A stretch of DNA of 64,000 nt, taken from Cohnella zeiphila (GTDB lineage Bacteria > Bacillota > Bacilli > Paenibacillales > Paenibacillaceae). Numbering within the stretch: the stretch's first letter is position 1; every line of letters starts with the position of its first letter. This document shows, piece by piece, positions 24,740 to 32,918 of the stretch. Both the position numbers and the translations under genes were made by a program. The DNA lies in NCBI RefSeq assembly GCF_014212055.1, contig NZ_JACJVO010000051.1:1-64000 (forward strand). Reading direction: 5' to 3'. Under the pieces are notes generated by a model. That model saw only the letters and a program-made list of their open reading frames with translations. It did no database searches and was not told the origin of the DNA.

Positions 24740-25887
24740 CCGGTTGCCTCCACCAAGGTGGCAATCCCCATCCCTCCTCCAATTCCGAGTGCAGCCACTC
24801 CGCGTTTAAAGGGATTCCGCAGCATCTCCGCGTATAAACGCGTAATCAGGATCGCGCCGGATGCACCATATGGATGTCCCAAAGCAATTGCACCTCCGCC
24901 AATATTGACCTTATCCGGTGAAATCTGAAGCTCCTGTAAGGAGGCCAGCACCTGGGAAGCAAAAGCTTCATTAAACTCCACGAGATCCAGATCGTCTGCC
25001 GTCAGCCGGTGACGACTTAACAAGCCGCGGATAGCAGGGACGGGGCCTATCCCTAAAACATGCGGGTCTACTCCCGCTACCCGTGCATCCACGAACCGCA
25101 GCACGGCTCGCAGATTCAGCTCCTTACATTTCTCGCGCGACATGATGAGGACAAGCGCAGCTCCATCATTGATGGGACATGCATTGCCAGCCGTTACGGT
25201 GCCTTGCTCGAGAAAAACGGGCTTTAACTTTTGCAGTTTTTCTAAGCTGGTATCCGGTCTAGGGCATTCATCCTCGCCGACCCAGCTTCCATCCGCATGA
25301 AAAGGTACGATTTCGTGTTGGAATCGTCCTGTCGTCCGGGAACGAACCGCCTTTTGATGACTGCTTAAAGCATACTGATCCTGTGCCTCTCTTGAGATGG
25401 CAAAAGCCTGGGCCACATTCTCCGCTGCCATTCCCATATCCGGATCCCCATATGAGCTTGGTGTAAAACGGGCACGCGAATACATCTGCGGGGTTTCGAT
25501 CAGCGTGCTCGGCCTCTGCATTTTCCATGGCGCACGGCTTGTACTCTCGGCTCCTCCTGCCAGATATACTTCACCAGCCCCGCTTTGTATGAGTCGGGCG
25601 GCCAAATTAATGGCTTCCAAGCCCGAACCGCACTGGCGGTCAACGGTTACGCCCGGTACAGTTACAGGAAGCCCTGCTTCTAGTGCCGCAACGCGCGCAA
25701 TGTTCCCTCCGGGTCCCACAACATTACCGATAATCACATCGTCAATGATGTCGGGCGACAAGTTCGTTTCCATTAAAATATGCCGAATAAGCGGGGCAAG
25801 CAAAGCCTCAGGTTCAACCTTGCTTAACGCTCCTCCGATTCTGCCAATCGGCGTTCGCTTAGCCGTGACAATGACCGCATCTGTCAT
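24736..25887 (-). CDS. Thiolase-family acyltransferase lacking the second cysteine
   Basis: 383 residues, a full-length thiolase. The acyl-accepting Cys is C86 in RQCGSG, NEAFA is at 306-310 and GHP with H338 is present. The C-terminal catalytic Cys that normally precedes IGGG is glycine here (G368 in ALGIGGGMG). That Cys acts as acid/base in the Claisen step, so activity may be altered or non-decarboxylative condensation lost. The gene order ligase-thiolase resembles yhfT-yhfS of Bacillus. It overlaps both neighbours by four bases. Likely role: condensation or cleavage of beta-ketoacyl-CoA in this operon. Confidence 0.88.
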   Translation of the reverse strand: MTDAVIVTAKRTPIGRIGGALSKVEPEALLAPLIRHILMETNLSPDIIDDVIIGNVVGPGGNIARVAALEAGLPVTVPGVTVDRQCGSGLEAINLAARLIQSGAGEVYLAGGAESTSRAPWKMQRPSTLIETPQMYSRARFTPSSYGDPDMGMAAENVAQAFAISREAQDQYALSSHQKAVRSRTTGRFQHEIVPFHADGSWVGEDECPRPDTSLEKLQKLKPVFLEQGTVTAGNACPINDGAALVLIMSREKCKELNLRAVLRFVDARVAGVDPHVLGIGPVPAIRGLLSRHRLTADDLDLVEFNEAFASQVLASLQELQISPDKVNIGGGAIALGHPYGASGAILITRLYAEMLRNPFKRGVAALGIGGGMGIATLVEATG

Positions 25888-27365
25888 AACATCGCTCTTT
25901 CCGCATAAGCCTTCATGAATTGACGCGCGACTTTTCCGCTGTTTGTATAAAAGAATTTGTCCACGGTGATCAGCTCTTTTGGCATCTTATAACTAGCCAA
26001 ACGCCCCATACAAAATCGTTTGACTTCTTCTAGGGTCAATTGCTGTTCACTGCGCCATTGAATAATGGCCGTTACTTGCTCGCCCCAATGACCATGAGGC
26101 TTGCCAAAAACCATGACCTCCTGAACATTTGGAATGCGCTGCAATACAGCCTCCACTTCTTCCGGAAATACTTTCATTCCACCCGTCTTTATCATATTTT
26201 GTGAACGACCTGCCAGATAAAGATAATTGTCGCTATCGATATACATGTAATCGCCTGTTCGAAGCCAGCCCTCCCGAAAAACTCCCTCTGTCTCCTCAGG
26301 TAACGGATAGTAGCCTGCGAAAACCATTTTGCTTCGAACGTAAAGGTGACCGATCGACCCTGTAGGCACCTCCCGAAATTGTTCATCACGAATCGAAATT
26401 TCCACCCCATCGAAGGGTCTGCCAAGTGAACCGGATTTCTCTTCCTCATTCGCATCTATATAACTAATATAGCTCGCCTCGGAAGAGCCGTAATATTCAT
26501 ACAACTTTGCTCCGGCAAAAACCTGTCGGCACCTTCGCTTCGAAGCAATGGACCATTGTCCGCCTGAACTAATCAAAGCTTGAATGGATGCTTGTCCGGG
26601 ATCTGTCCGTTGTAATAACGATTCAATCATCGTGGGAACCACAAATAATATCATATCCGGTACCTTGGAACATAGCTTCAGCACTTCGGCAGCGTGAAAC
26701 TCATGCAAAATATGAAAAGTTGCGCCATTGTACAACGACAGTATCAGCGCAAATAACGATAAGGAATGTACGAAAGGTCCCGGAGCCAACACATGCTCCA
26801 TTTTATCCAGATGGAAAGCCCTATTTGCTGCCTCAAAGCTCATAATCCAGGAGAGATGCGATCGCGCATATCCTTTCGGAACCCCCGTGGTCCCTGATGT
26901 AAAGCCTATAAATAATGTTTCATTGCTTCGACCAACGAGAGCCTCAGGCGTGAAAGAGGTTAGCCATTGATCATAGCTTCCCGGCTGTTCATCGGTGAAG
27001 GTCAACCGCTGGATGTGGTTATGTTCTTCAGATAGAATCTCGGCAAGGTCATGTTCGCTAAAAATAATACTTGGCCGACATTGCCCTATAACCCTGTTCA
27101 CTTCAAACGGACTCCATTTGGGGTCTAACAGAACGGGCACAAACCCTGCATAAACAGCACCGATAAAGACTTCGGCAATCTCTATTCGATTCCTAGATAG
27201 GATCGCAATCTTGTCACAATCAAAACGGCATTTCCCGATTCCATTCGCGATTCTTTTGGCCCGCTCTATGAGTTGGGAATATGTAAGTTGCTTCTGCCCG
27301 TGTGATAAAGCGATTCGGTCCGGTGCCAGCGATGCACGGTTTAGTATAGGAAGTACCAGATTCAT
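25884..27365 (-). CDS. Acyl-CoA synthetase (AMP-binding enzyme)
   Basis: 493 residues of the ANL superfamily. The P-loop-like motif FTSGTTGVPKG is at about 155-165. YEYYGSSEASYISY (A5), GWLRTGDYMYID (A7), the hinge AGRSQNMIKTGGMKVFPEEVE (A8) and the C-terminal NSGKVAR lysine (A10) are all present. It activates a carboxylic acid as acyl-AMP and then acyl-CoA. It resembles YhfT-type long-chain acyl-CoA ligases. It is the first gene of a five-gene operon, with a clear promoter and inverted repeat upstream. It probably supplies the acyl-CoA starter. Confidence 0.88.
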   Translation of the reverse strand: MNLVLPILNRASLAPDRIALSHGQKQLTYSQLIERAKRIANGIGKCRFDCDKIAILSRNRIEIAEVFIGAVYAGFVPVLLDPKWSPFEVNRVIGQCRPSIIFSEHDLAEILSEEHNHIQRLTFTDEQPGSYDQWLTSFTPEALVGRSNETLFIGFTSGTTGVPKGYARSHLSWIMSFEAANRAFHLDKMEHVLAPGPFVHSLSLFALILSLYNGATFHILHEFHAAEVLKLCSKVPDMILFVVPTMIESLLQRTDPGQASIQALISSGGQWSIASKRRCRQVFAGAKLYEYYGSSEASYISYIDANEEEKSGSLGRPFDGVEISIRDEQFREVPTGSIGHLYVRSKMVFAGYYPLPEETEGVFREGWLRTGDYMYIDSDNYLYLAGRSQNMIKTGGMKVFPEEVEAVLQRIPNVQEVMVFGKPHGHWGEQVTAIIQWRSEQQLTLEEVKRFCMGRLASYKMPKELITVDKFFYTNSGKVARQFMKAYAERAML

Positions 27366-27509
27366 TTTCAGTCACACCTTAATTTAGATTGTTTGTTTCA
27401 GAAGCCCGCCCGATGGAGTAGGTAGTGATCGGCCAACGATTCATAAGGATCAACCCTAACAAGATGCGGAATTGTGCCAACATAAGAAGGTTGACGTCTA
27501 ATGTTTTGA

Positions 27510-27538
27510 ATTATAATTCGGCGGCTTTTAATTGTAAA
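27510..27538 (-). promoter_or_regulatory. Promoter of the acyl-CoA operon
   Basis: On the minus strand TTTACA (27533-27538), a 17-base spacer and TATAAT (27510-27515) predict a transcript with a leader of about 140 bases to the ligase ATG. Confidence 0.65.
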
Positions 27539-27555
27539 CTAAAAGTTTATAGTTT
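27536..27555. promoter_or_regulatory. Inverted repeat over the -35 of the acyl-CoA operon
   Basis: AAACTAAAAGTTTATAGTTT has AAACTA/TAGTTT arms and touches the -35 box. It is a candidate operator for a fatty-acid-responsive or TetR-like repressor not encoded next to it. Confidence 0.4.
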
Positions 27556-27689
27556 GGTTAACAATTGTCGTTTATGACATCGTTCGTTTTGATGTTAGGT
27601 GATATGTAATGTGAACACTTCTTCGGTAGTACCGGGAAAAAGGATACAAAGAAAGCTCCGGCATGGTCTGCACGGAGCTTTGGACAAAA

Positions 27690-27860
27690 AACTTCCACAC
27701 CCTATTCACTTCGAAGCCCCCTCTTGCTTTCAAACCGGTGGCTGAACCATTTTCCCACTCTTCAGGAAGTGCAGGAAGAAGCAGAGTCTCATTGAGATGG
27801 CTTTGAAGCAGCATTTCTGCAATGCCTGCCGCTGCTCCTAGGTTGCCGACAAACAAAAAT
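27690..27860 (-). pseudogene. GH95 alpha-fucosidase-type C-terminal fragment
   Basis: About 55 codons (GNLGAAAGIAEMLLQSHLNE, LLLPALPEEW, GLKARGGFEVN) match the conserved end of the catalytic domain of glycoside hydrolase family 95. Nothing of the other roughly 700 residues remains, and the frame runs into unrelated sequence after about 27690. It is a deletion remnant. Confidence 0.7.
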
Positions 27861-28010
27861 AAAATTAAAGATGACGCCCATGCTGGCCTTACACAGAGAG
27901 ATTGAAAATTTTTTTTGATCGGTCACGTTTTCTCGCGCACTTACGACATAGTTAGTGACAGGCATTATTCGCTTTCCTCGAACTCATAATCTTGATTGGA
28001 GGAGTAAAAA

Positions 28011-28385
28011 ATGAAAACAGTTTCCCCCGTAGTAATAGTAGACAATTGTGAAGAAGCGTTAAAGTTCTATCAAGAAGTGTTGGGCGGAGAAGTAAAAAAT
28101 CTCAATAAGAATGAAGAAGGCAAAACCAACTTCGCCAATTTACAGTTAGACAATTCTTTAATTATAATTACCGAAGGTGGGAAACATTCGGTTACCTATG
28201 ACGGCAATCATCGAATTAACCTTCAGATCGATAATGAGGAAGAAATCAGGAAGGTATATGAAGCCTTTAAGGAGGATGGCAATGTTGACTCTGAACTTCA
28301 AAGGACCTTTTTTGGCGCACTTGCGGCTGCGGTGACTGATAAGTTCGGAGTGAATTGGAACCTCGTTTATTTTTTTGCAAATTAA
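28011..28385 (+). CDS. PhnB-like VOC-superfamily protein
   Basis: 124 residues, one VOC domain of the PhnB/3-demethylubiquinone-methyltransferase-like group common in bacilli. It begins SPVVIVDNCEEALKFYQEVLGGEV and ends with the group-typical FFGALAAAVTDKFGVNWNLVY. ATG follows GGAGGAG. The short N-terminus and the loss of most metal-ligand residues are usual in this group, whose function is unknown. It is a single-gene unit with a terminator about 120 bases downstream. Confidence 0.82.
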   Translation: MKTVSPVVIVDNCEEALKFYQEVLGGEVKNLNKNEEGKTNFANLQLDNSLIIITEGGKHSVTYDGNHRINLQIDNEEEIRKVYEAFKEDGNVDSELQRTFFGALAAAVTDKFGVNWNLVYFFAN

Positions 28386-28505
28386 AAAAACCGTCAAATC
28401 GCTAAGACAAAGGGATTGCAACGATGAATCCTTTCGCATTTTTATTACATTGAGATTATTTCCTTCTCCATCTTGATTGCCGGGTTCTCCCTTCTTTAAA
28501 CATGC

Positions 28506-28550
28506 AAAGGAGCTGCCCTAGGTTTATAACCTTCTGGGGGCAGCCCCTTT
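28506..28550 (+). terminator. Rho-independent terminator
   Basis: AAAGGAGCTGCC pairs with GGCAGCCCCTTT across a 21-base loop between the VOC gene (+) and the MFS gene (-). The A-run and T-run on its two sides allow use on both strands. Confidence 0.55.
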
Positions 28551-28725
28551 CCGCTTAAACTTTATTTGCTTTAATAACAGCGGGTTGAATACAATCCTCC
28601 TTTTTCACTCATCTTGGGCGAGATCAGAATGACTGTCACGAACGCGAGCGTCGCAATTTGCTTTCTACACGTGCAAACCAATCGCTTTCCCAAAAACGAT
28701 CTATCTGCCCTCCTCATCCTTCACT

Positions 28726-30156
28726 TTAGTGAGAAGCCTTAATCGCCGATTGATCAGTAGTAGCCGCCTTGCCTTGTCTGAGGGTGGCGAAAGCTACGAG
28801 AATGCCGATCACCGCCGTAGCCGCGGCGACGAAGAACGCGGTATGAATGGCATGATTCAGATCCGCGGGATTCATCGTCTCCAATGTCGCATTCGAGCCC
28901 AAGCTTGCGGAGATAATCGCCATAATGACCGCCAGGCCGATCGCGCCGCCGATTTGCTGCCCGGTCGAGATCACGGCGGAAGCCACGCCCTGCTCTTTGG
29001 GGGCGATTCCCGTGCCCCCGGCAATGAACATCGTCGTGAACACAAACGCTTGCCCGATGCCGACGATCACGATACCCGGAATGACTCCCCACGCCGATCC
29101 ATTCGTGGATAGTTGTGTCAAGATCAGAAACCCGACAGCTCCAATCGCCATTCCCGTTGCAATCGTACCTGCTACCCCCACCTTTGCCAGCATAACGTTA
29201 ATCAACCTTACTCCCAATAATGCGCTAATCGTAAGCGGTAAGAACGTGAAACCGGATTGAACCGCCGAATAATGCAGAACGTCTTGCGTATAGAGCGTCA
29301 GGAAGTAATAAAGCGTGCCGAACGATGCGGAGAAAAGAAAAGCGGTCAGCACGGCGCCGGTCAGATTGCGATTCCGGAACAACCGGAAGGAGATCAACGG
29401 CTCTGCCGAACGCAGCTCGATCACGACGAAGGCGACGAGCAGTGCAACGCCTACCAGAACGAACGGGAACGTACTGAGGCTAAGCCAACCTTCGACCGGC
29501 GACTGAATCAGATAATAAACGATAGACAGCATACCTGCCGTGACCGATACCGTGCCCGCAACGTCGAAATGCTTGGAATGGGATATATTTATACTTTCTT
29601 TGAGCACGATAGGCGCCAATGCTATTGTGAATACGGCGATCGGAACATTCACGAAGAAGGTGGCTTCCCACCCGACGTAACTGGTCAATACGCCTCCCAG
29701 CAGCAAACCAAGGGACATGCCGACGCCGCCCATTGATGCCCAGACGCCCATAGCTCTGTTGCGCTCGGCACCTTCTTCGAAGTTGGACATGATGAGCGAC
29801 AAAGTCGCAGGTGACAACAGCGCACCGCCAAAGCCTTGCAGCCCTCTTGCAATAATCAGCATGAGTTGGGATTCCGAGGCTCCTCCTAGCAATGAGCCTA
29901 GTCCGAACAAAGCCATGGCAATCATGAACATCCGTCGTCTTCCGAGCAAATCGGACAGTCGGCCGCCGATTAACAGAAATCCGCCGAAGACGAGCGAATA
30001 AGCGCTCACGACCCATTGCAAGTTATTGGCGGAAAATCCTAGTTCTTCGCCAAGCGACGGCATAGCGACAAAAATAATCGTGTAATCGAGCGCCATCACT
30101 AACTGTGAAACGGCCAGTATGAGCAATGCTAATCCTTTGAATCGGGTTGATGTCAT
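28726..30156 (-). CDS. DHA2-family MFS drug efflux transporter
   Basis: About 476 residues with 14 predicted membrane segments, as in EmrB/QacA exporters. Motif A appears as GGRLSDLLGRRRMF after the second segment (about 65-78), motif B as ARGLQGFGGALLSP, and motif C as GVGMSLGLLLGGVLTSYVGW in segment 5, which marks antiporters. ATG 30156 is preferred over an adjacent TTG because of the spacing from GGAG. It lies directly after a TetR gene, with palindromic operators between, so it is probably induced by a toxic compound through TetR. Confidence 0.9.
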   Translation of the reverse strand: MTSTRFKGLALLILAVSQLVMALDYTIIFVAMPSLGEELGFSANNLQWVVSAYSLVFGGFLLIGGRLSDLLGRRRMFMIAMALFGLGSLLGGASESQLMLIIARGLQGFGGALLSPATLSLIMSNFEEGAERNRAMGVWASMGGVGMSLGLLLGGVLTSYVGWEATFFVNVPIAVFTIALAPIVLKESINISHSKHFDVAGTVSVTAGMLSIVYYLIQSPVEGWLSLSTFPFVLVGVALLVAFVVIELRSAEPLISFRLFRNRNLTGAVLTAFLFSASFGTLYYFLTLYTQDVLHYSAVQSGFTFLPLTISALLGVRLINVMLAKVGVAGTIATGMAIGAVGFLILTQLSTNGSAWGVIPGIVIVGIGQAFVFTTMFIAGGTGIAPKEQGVASAVISTGQQIGGAIGLAVIMAIISASLGSNATLETMNPADLNHAIHTAFFVAAATAVIGILVAFATLRQGKAATTDQSAIKASH

Positions 30157-30177
30157 CAAATAACGTCTCCTTTTTTA

Positions 30178-30193
30178 TAGACCATTTGGTCTA
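30178..30193. promoter_or_regulatory. TetR operator A
   Basis: TAGACCATTTGGTCTA is a near-perfect palindrome about 20 bases upstream of the MFS start and matches the other TetR-like sites nearby. Confidence 0.6.
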
Positions 30194-30208
30194 AAATGAG
30201 CATATAAC

Positions 30209-30223
30209 TGACCGATCAGTCTA
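30209..30223. promoter_or_regulatory. TetR operator B
   Basis: TGACCGATCAGTCTA has the GACCGATC core shared with site 30971-30986 and lies in the MFS promoter region. Confidence 0.55.
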
Positions 30224-30261
30224 AAATGAATATAAGGAAGTACCGCGTCTCGGATTCCTTC

Positions 30262-30846
30262 TTATCGTTCAAGCGCGGACAGAGTAACCGTCGTGATATC
30301 CTCCAATACTTTCGGATCATCGGTTAGCTTTGCGACTTGGGTCAATGCGTATCGCGAATGATACAAATATTTCGCAAGCGCGGACAAATCCAGTTGGTCA
30401 TTCAGCTCATCTTGCTTCCTTGCGCGAGCCAAAGCGTCATGGAACGCCTTCTCCAACCGAACTCGGTCCTGTTCGAATAACGATGCGATCTCCGGATCGT
30501 GCGGTACCTGGTCGATGGCGCTATACAGAATTAAACATTCTTTGCGCCGATCTGCATCCTGAAGCGCCGCCATAATCTCATGGAAAATCGCCATAATCGT
30601 TTGCTTTACAGGCCCTGTTCGTTCGAGATAGGAGACTGCTGCCGACGATTTCTCGTTCAGGTAGTGCTTGACGGCTTTGATGAAGAGCTCTCTTTTCGTG
30701 CCATACGTGTCGTATAGGCTTTGCCTGGCGATTCCCAGGCCTTCGAGCAGCATTTGCAGGGAGGTTCCCTCATAGCCGTATTGGCCAAACATCTCCATGG
30801 CCTTATGCAGAACGACGTTCTCGTCGAATTCCTTGTTTCTTGCCAT
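30262..30846 (-). CDS. TetR-family transcriptional regulator
   Basis: 194 residues. The N-terminal helix-turn-helix (about 10-55) includes MEMFGQYGYEGTSLQMLLEGLGIARQSLYDTYGTKRELF, shown here only as the family pattern. The C-terminal domain resembles the TetR_C group regulating multidrug pumps. ATG follows a GGGGG-rich site. It is read in the same direction as the efflux gene and lies 105 bases upstream of it. Operators are found both upstream of tetR and before the pump, so it most likely represses both. Confidence 0.88.
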   Translation of the reverse strand: MARNKEFDENVVLHKAMEMFGQYGYEGTSLQMLLEGLGIARQSLYDTYGTKRELFIKAVKHYLNEKSSAAVSYLERTGPVKQTIMAIFHEIMAALQDADRRKECLILYSAIDQVPHDPEIASLFEQDRVRLEKAFHDALARARKQDELNDQLDLSALAKYLYHSRYALTQVAKLTDDPKVLEDITTVTLSALER

Positions 30847-30883
30847 GTAAGCGGCCCCCTTTTTGTCTCATCCTACCCTTTCC

Positions 30884-30898
30884 GGATCGTTCAGTCAA
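30884..30898. promoter_or_regulatory. Possible TetR operator C
   Basis: GGATCGTTCAGTCAA resembles site E (GATCGTTCGGTCAA) and lies about 40 bases upstream of the tetR-type start. Confidence 0.45.
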
Positions 30899-30970
30899 GA
30901 ATGAATATGACGTTATCCGCAAAGAGAAGATTAAGCTCGGTTCCACCTGCAAACTGACAAATGCAAATTA

Positions 30971-30986
30971 TAGACCGATCGATCTA
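30971..30986. promoter_or_regulatory. TetR operator D
   Basis: TAGACCGATCGATCTA is an almost perfect palindrome upstream of the tetR-type gene, with the typical GACCGATCGATC core. Confidence 0.6.
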
Positions 30987-31096
30987 TTTTAGAAATAAAA
31001 AAAAGCGCACTCCATTGTTCGATATGGTACATCCCTCTCGCTAAAGTGTCATGCCCCTTCACCCCCTATTCGCTTGACGTTCATCTTATCATTACT

Positions 31097-31112
31097 AGAT
31101 CGTTCGGTCAAT
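31097..31112. promoter_or_regulatory. TetR operator E
   Basis: TAGATCGTTCGGTCAA shares the core of the other sites but lies 250 bases from the tetR-type start, where no gene begins. Confidence 0.45.
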
Positions 31113-31256
31113 AATAAATGATTCAGATTAAGCACTGGGCAATTCGTCTTTGCTGAAAACACTCCCTTTCGCAGTTGGACTTAAAGGGTATCGACCCATC
31201 GAGAAATGGGAATGAAAGCCTCCGGAGGTATGTGGAGCAGCGTGCAGCAGAGCAAC
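31113..31256. other. Gene-free stretch
   Basis: Apart from the TetR sites to its left and the hairpin to its right, nothing is recognised. The short open frames here have no ribosome site or motif. Confidence 0.4.
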
Positions 31257-31281
31257 AAAAAAGGAGCGAACGCTCGCCCCT
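31257..31281 (-). terminator. Terminator downstream of the GH42 remnant
   Basis: On the minus strand a GC-rich hairpin (GAGCG-TT-CGCTC core) is followed by six T residues. It lies 166 bases beyond the GH42 pseudogene stop and probably served that gene. Confidence 0.5.
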
Positions 31282-31446
31282 TCTGTTCCCGCATGCATTT
31301 CGGTTGCCAACGCTAAGTACAGACTCAACAAGGATAAACTCTTTACATGCCGTGAAAGTTGAGTTAGTTACCCCTGAAAAAGCGGAAGTCTTTGAGCAAA
31401 ATAAAAAGGAATTTCATACTAACGACTTCATGGAAACCATGCTCTA

Positions 31447-32380
31447 TCAGCCGCTCACATCCGCCCTGTAAGCTTCCGCCTCATACGGGTCCAACTGCAG
31501 ACAATGCTCGTAACTGCGGCCCGTCAACATGCCACGCCCCGGTGCGGGAACGGTTAAGTGCTGCCTGGAAGTGTGGTATTCACATAGATCGTAAACTTAC
31601 CGACCTGACGCGCCGCCACTCCTGAAGGCGTTTCAGGTCCTTTCCGGATTTCGAGTTCCACGTAAATCTGGCGCAGCAAATCTTGCATAAGGCTTGCGTG
31701 CGCCGGAACAGCTAGATAAACGGCTTTTCCCTTGCCGAATGAATTGACGGTAATGGCAGGTAGCTCCTGCTGCAGGTTGGTAAATTGAGCTATAACCTTC
31801 GCTGTGGAAGTCTCTACCATTTCATAATAGTCGATAGGAATATCTACAACATGGTTTGCAAATTTAATGCCTGGATGTTCGCGCCTCAGGTTCAATTTTT
31901 GCTTTTGCAGCCCGTCTTCGTTCGAATCGGTATGATGGTACACCGGGCGTTCAAACGCATTCGCGCGGATTCCAAATACGTCGCTAAGCCGCCCGGGCAT
32001 CGTAGTGCGAAATACTTGATTGTGCTCGTCCACTTTGGCCGAATAAGCCGTCATGATGGCGGTTCCGCCTTGCTCCACGAATTGTCTGACGGAATTGGCG
32101 CTAGCTTCATCCATCACGCAATGACCGGGAACAAGAAGCAACTTGTAATCCTTCTCGATACAGCGGCGCATAAGCTCCGAAGGAGCTGGTCTGAAATTCA
32201 AGGCACCATATCGGATCGTCCTTCTCGGCGATTCGGTGTGTCGAGGTAAAGCAGGCGCCGAACAACGCCCGTTGATCCTCCGGATTGACTCCAGGATAGA
32301 ATCCGGCTCTGGGCAAGTCGAAGCATACTCGAATTAGCTGGGTCTTGGGGGGATTCGTCGGGGTGGCATAGTTCAGCGGA
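31447..32380 (-). pseudogene. Degraded GH42-type beta-galactosidase, C-terminal part
   Basis: Minus-strand frames from about 32201 to 31560 encode the trimerisation domain and what follows in family 42 beta-galactosidases (KLLLVPGHCVMDEASANSVR, FVEQGGTAIMTAYSAKVDEH, FGKGKAVYLAVPAH). A frame change near 31560 leads to the expected C-terminal strand block (GRGMLTGRSYEHCLQLDPYE) and a stop at 31447. Upstream, a third frame to about 32380 (YPGVNPEDQRALFGA) may be more of the same gene, joined by a frameshift near 32170. The catalytic barrel is missing. Two frameshifts and a 5' deletion make it inactive. It abuts the broken AraC gene, so one deletion probably damaged both. Confidence 0.7.
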
Positions 32381-32381
32381 G

Positions 32382-32803
32382 TTGTATCGGTTCCTGACTC
32401 TGCTTCGGACCGACGCCCGCATGGACAACCGACCATCCATGTCTAAGCGGCTGTCAAGCATTCAAGGTCTTCTCGATTGGCTTGACACCCATTTCTCCGA
32501 CCCGGGGATTGGGCTTTCGGAGATGACGGCGCAGGTTGGCATCGGAGAGCGACAGTTGAACGAGAGGTTTCGCGAGCTGTTCGGTCAAACGGCGTATGCC
32601 TATTTGATCCAGCTCGACTTCGCAAAGCGAAGGAATGGCTTCCCTTTCGCACGGATTGGACCGTTCGCTGCATCGGGGAGGCCGTTGGATTTCGCGACGT
32701 CAGCCATTTTATCGCGACCTTCCGGAAGAAGGAAGGGATAACCCCGGATACGTATCGGAAGCTGTACGGCTCCGGTACGACATCGAATCGGCAGCAGGAA
32801 TAG
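32382..32803 (+). pseudogene. AraC-family regulator, C-terminal part with frameshift
   Basis: The first part (from about 32435) reads IQGLLDWLDTHFSDPGIGLS, MTAQVGIGERQLNERFRELF and AYAYLIQLDF, the first helix-turn-helix of an AraC C-terminal domain. Near 32617 the frame must shift to continue with RKAKEWLPF, CIGEAVGFRDVSHFIATFRK and ITPDTYRKLYG, the second helix-turn-helix, ending at a stop at 32801-32803. The N-terminal sensor or receiver region is gone. It lies just upstream of the importer operon at 32919 and may be the relic of that operon's old regulator, which now has a two-component pair downstream. Confidence 0.75.
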
Positions 32804-32884
32804 CCAAGTGCAAGTGACAAAACATCGTATCAAATTGATATAAATCTACTCGTTGTTAGGTGCCCCTTCCGTTTCTCCGAAAGT

Positions 32885-32890
32885 ATAATG
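32885..32890 (+). promoter_or_regulatory. Possible -10 box of the importer operon at 32.9 kb
   Basis: TATAAT lies 29 bases before the permease ATG, but no good -35 box is seen at the right distance. Promoter use may need an activator such as the linked AraC-type response regulator. Confidence 0.35.
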
Positions 32891-32918
32891 ATAGACAAAC
32901 AAGGAGGGGAGGGGAAGC

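Noticed and set aside
31175..31471. 98-residue + strand frame with ELVTPEKAEVFEQNKKEF
   Set aside because: The composition is partly coding-like, but it lacks a ribosome site and a known family, and overlaps the minus-strand terminator and GH42 remnant.
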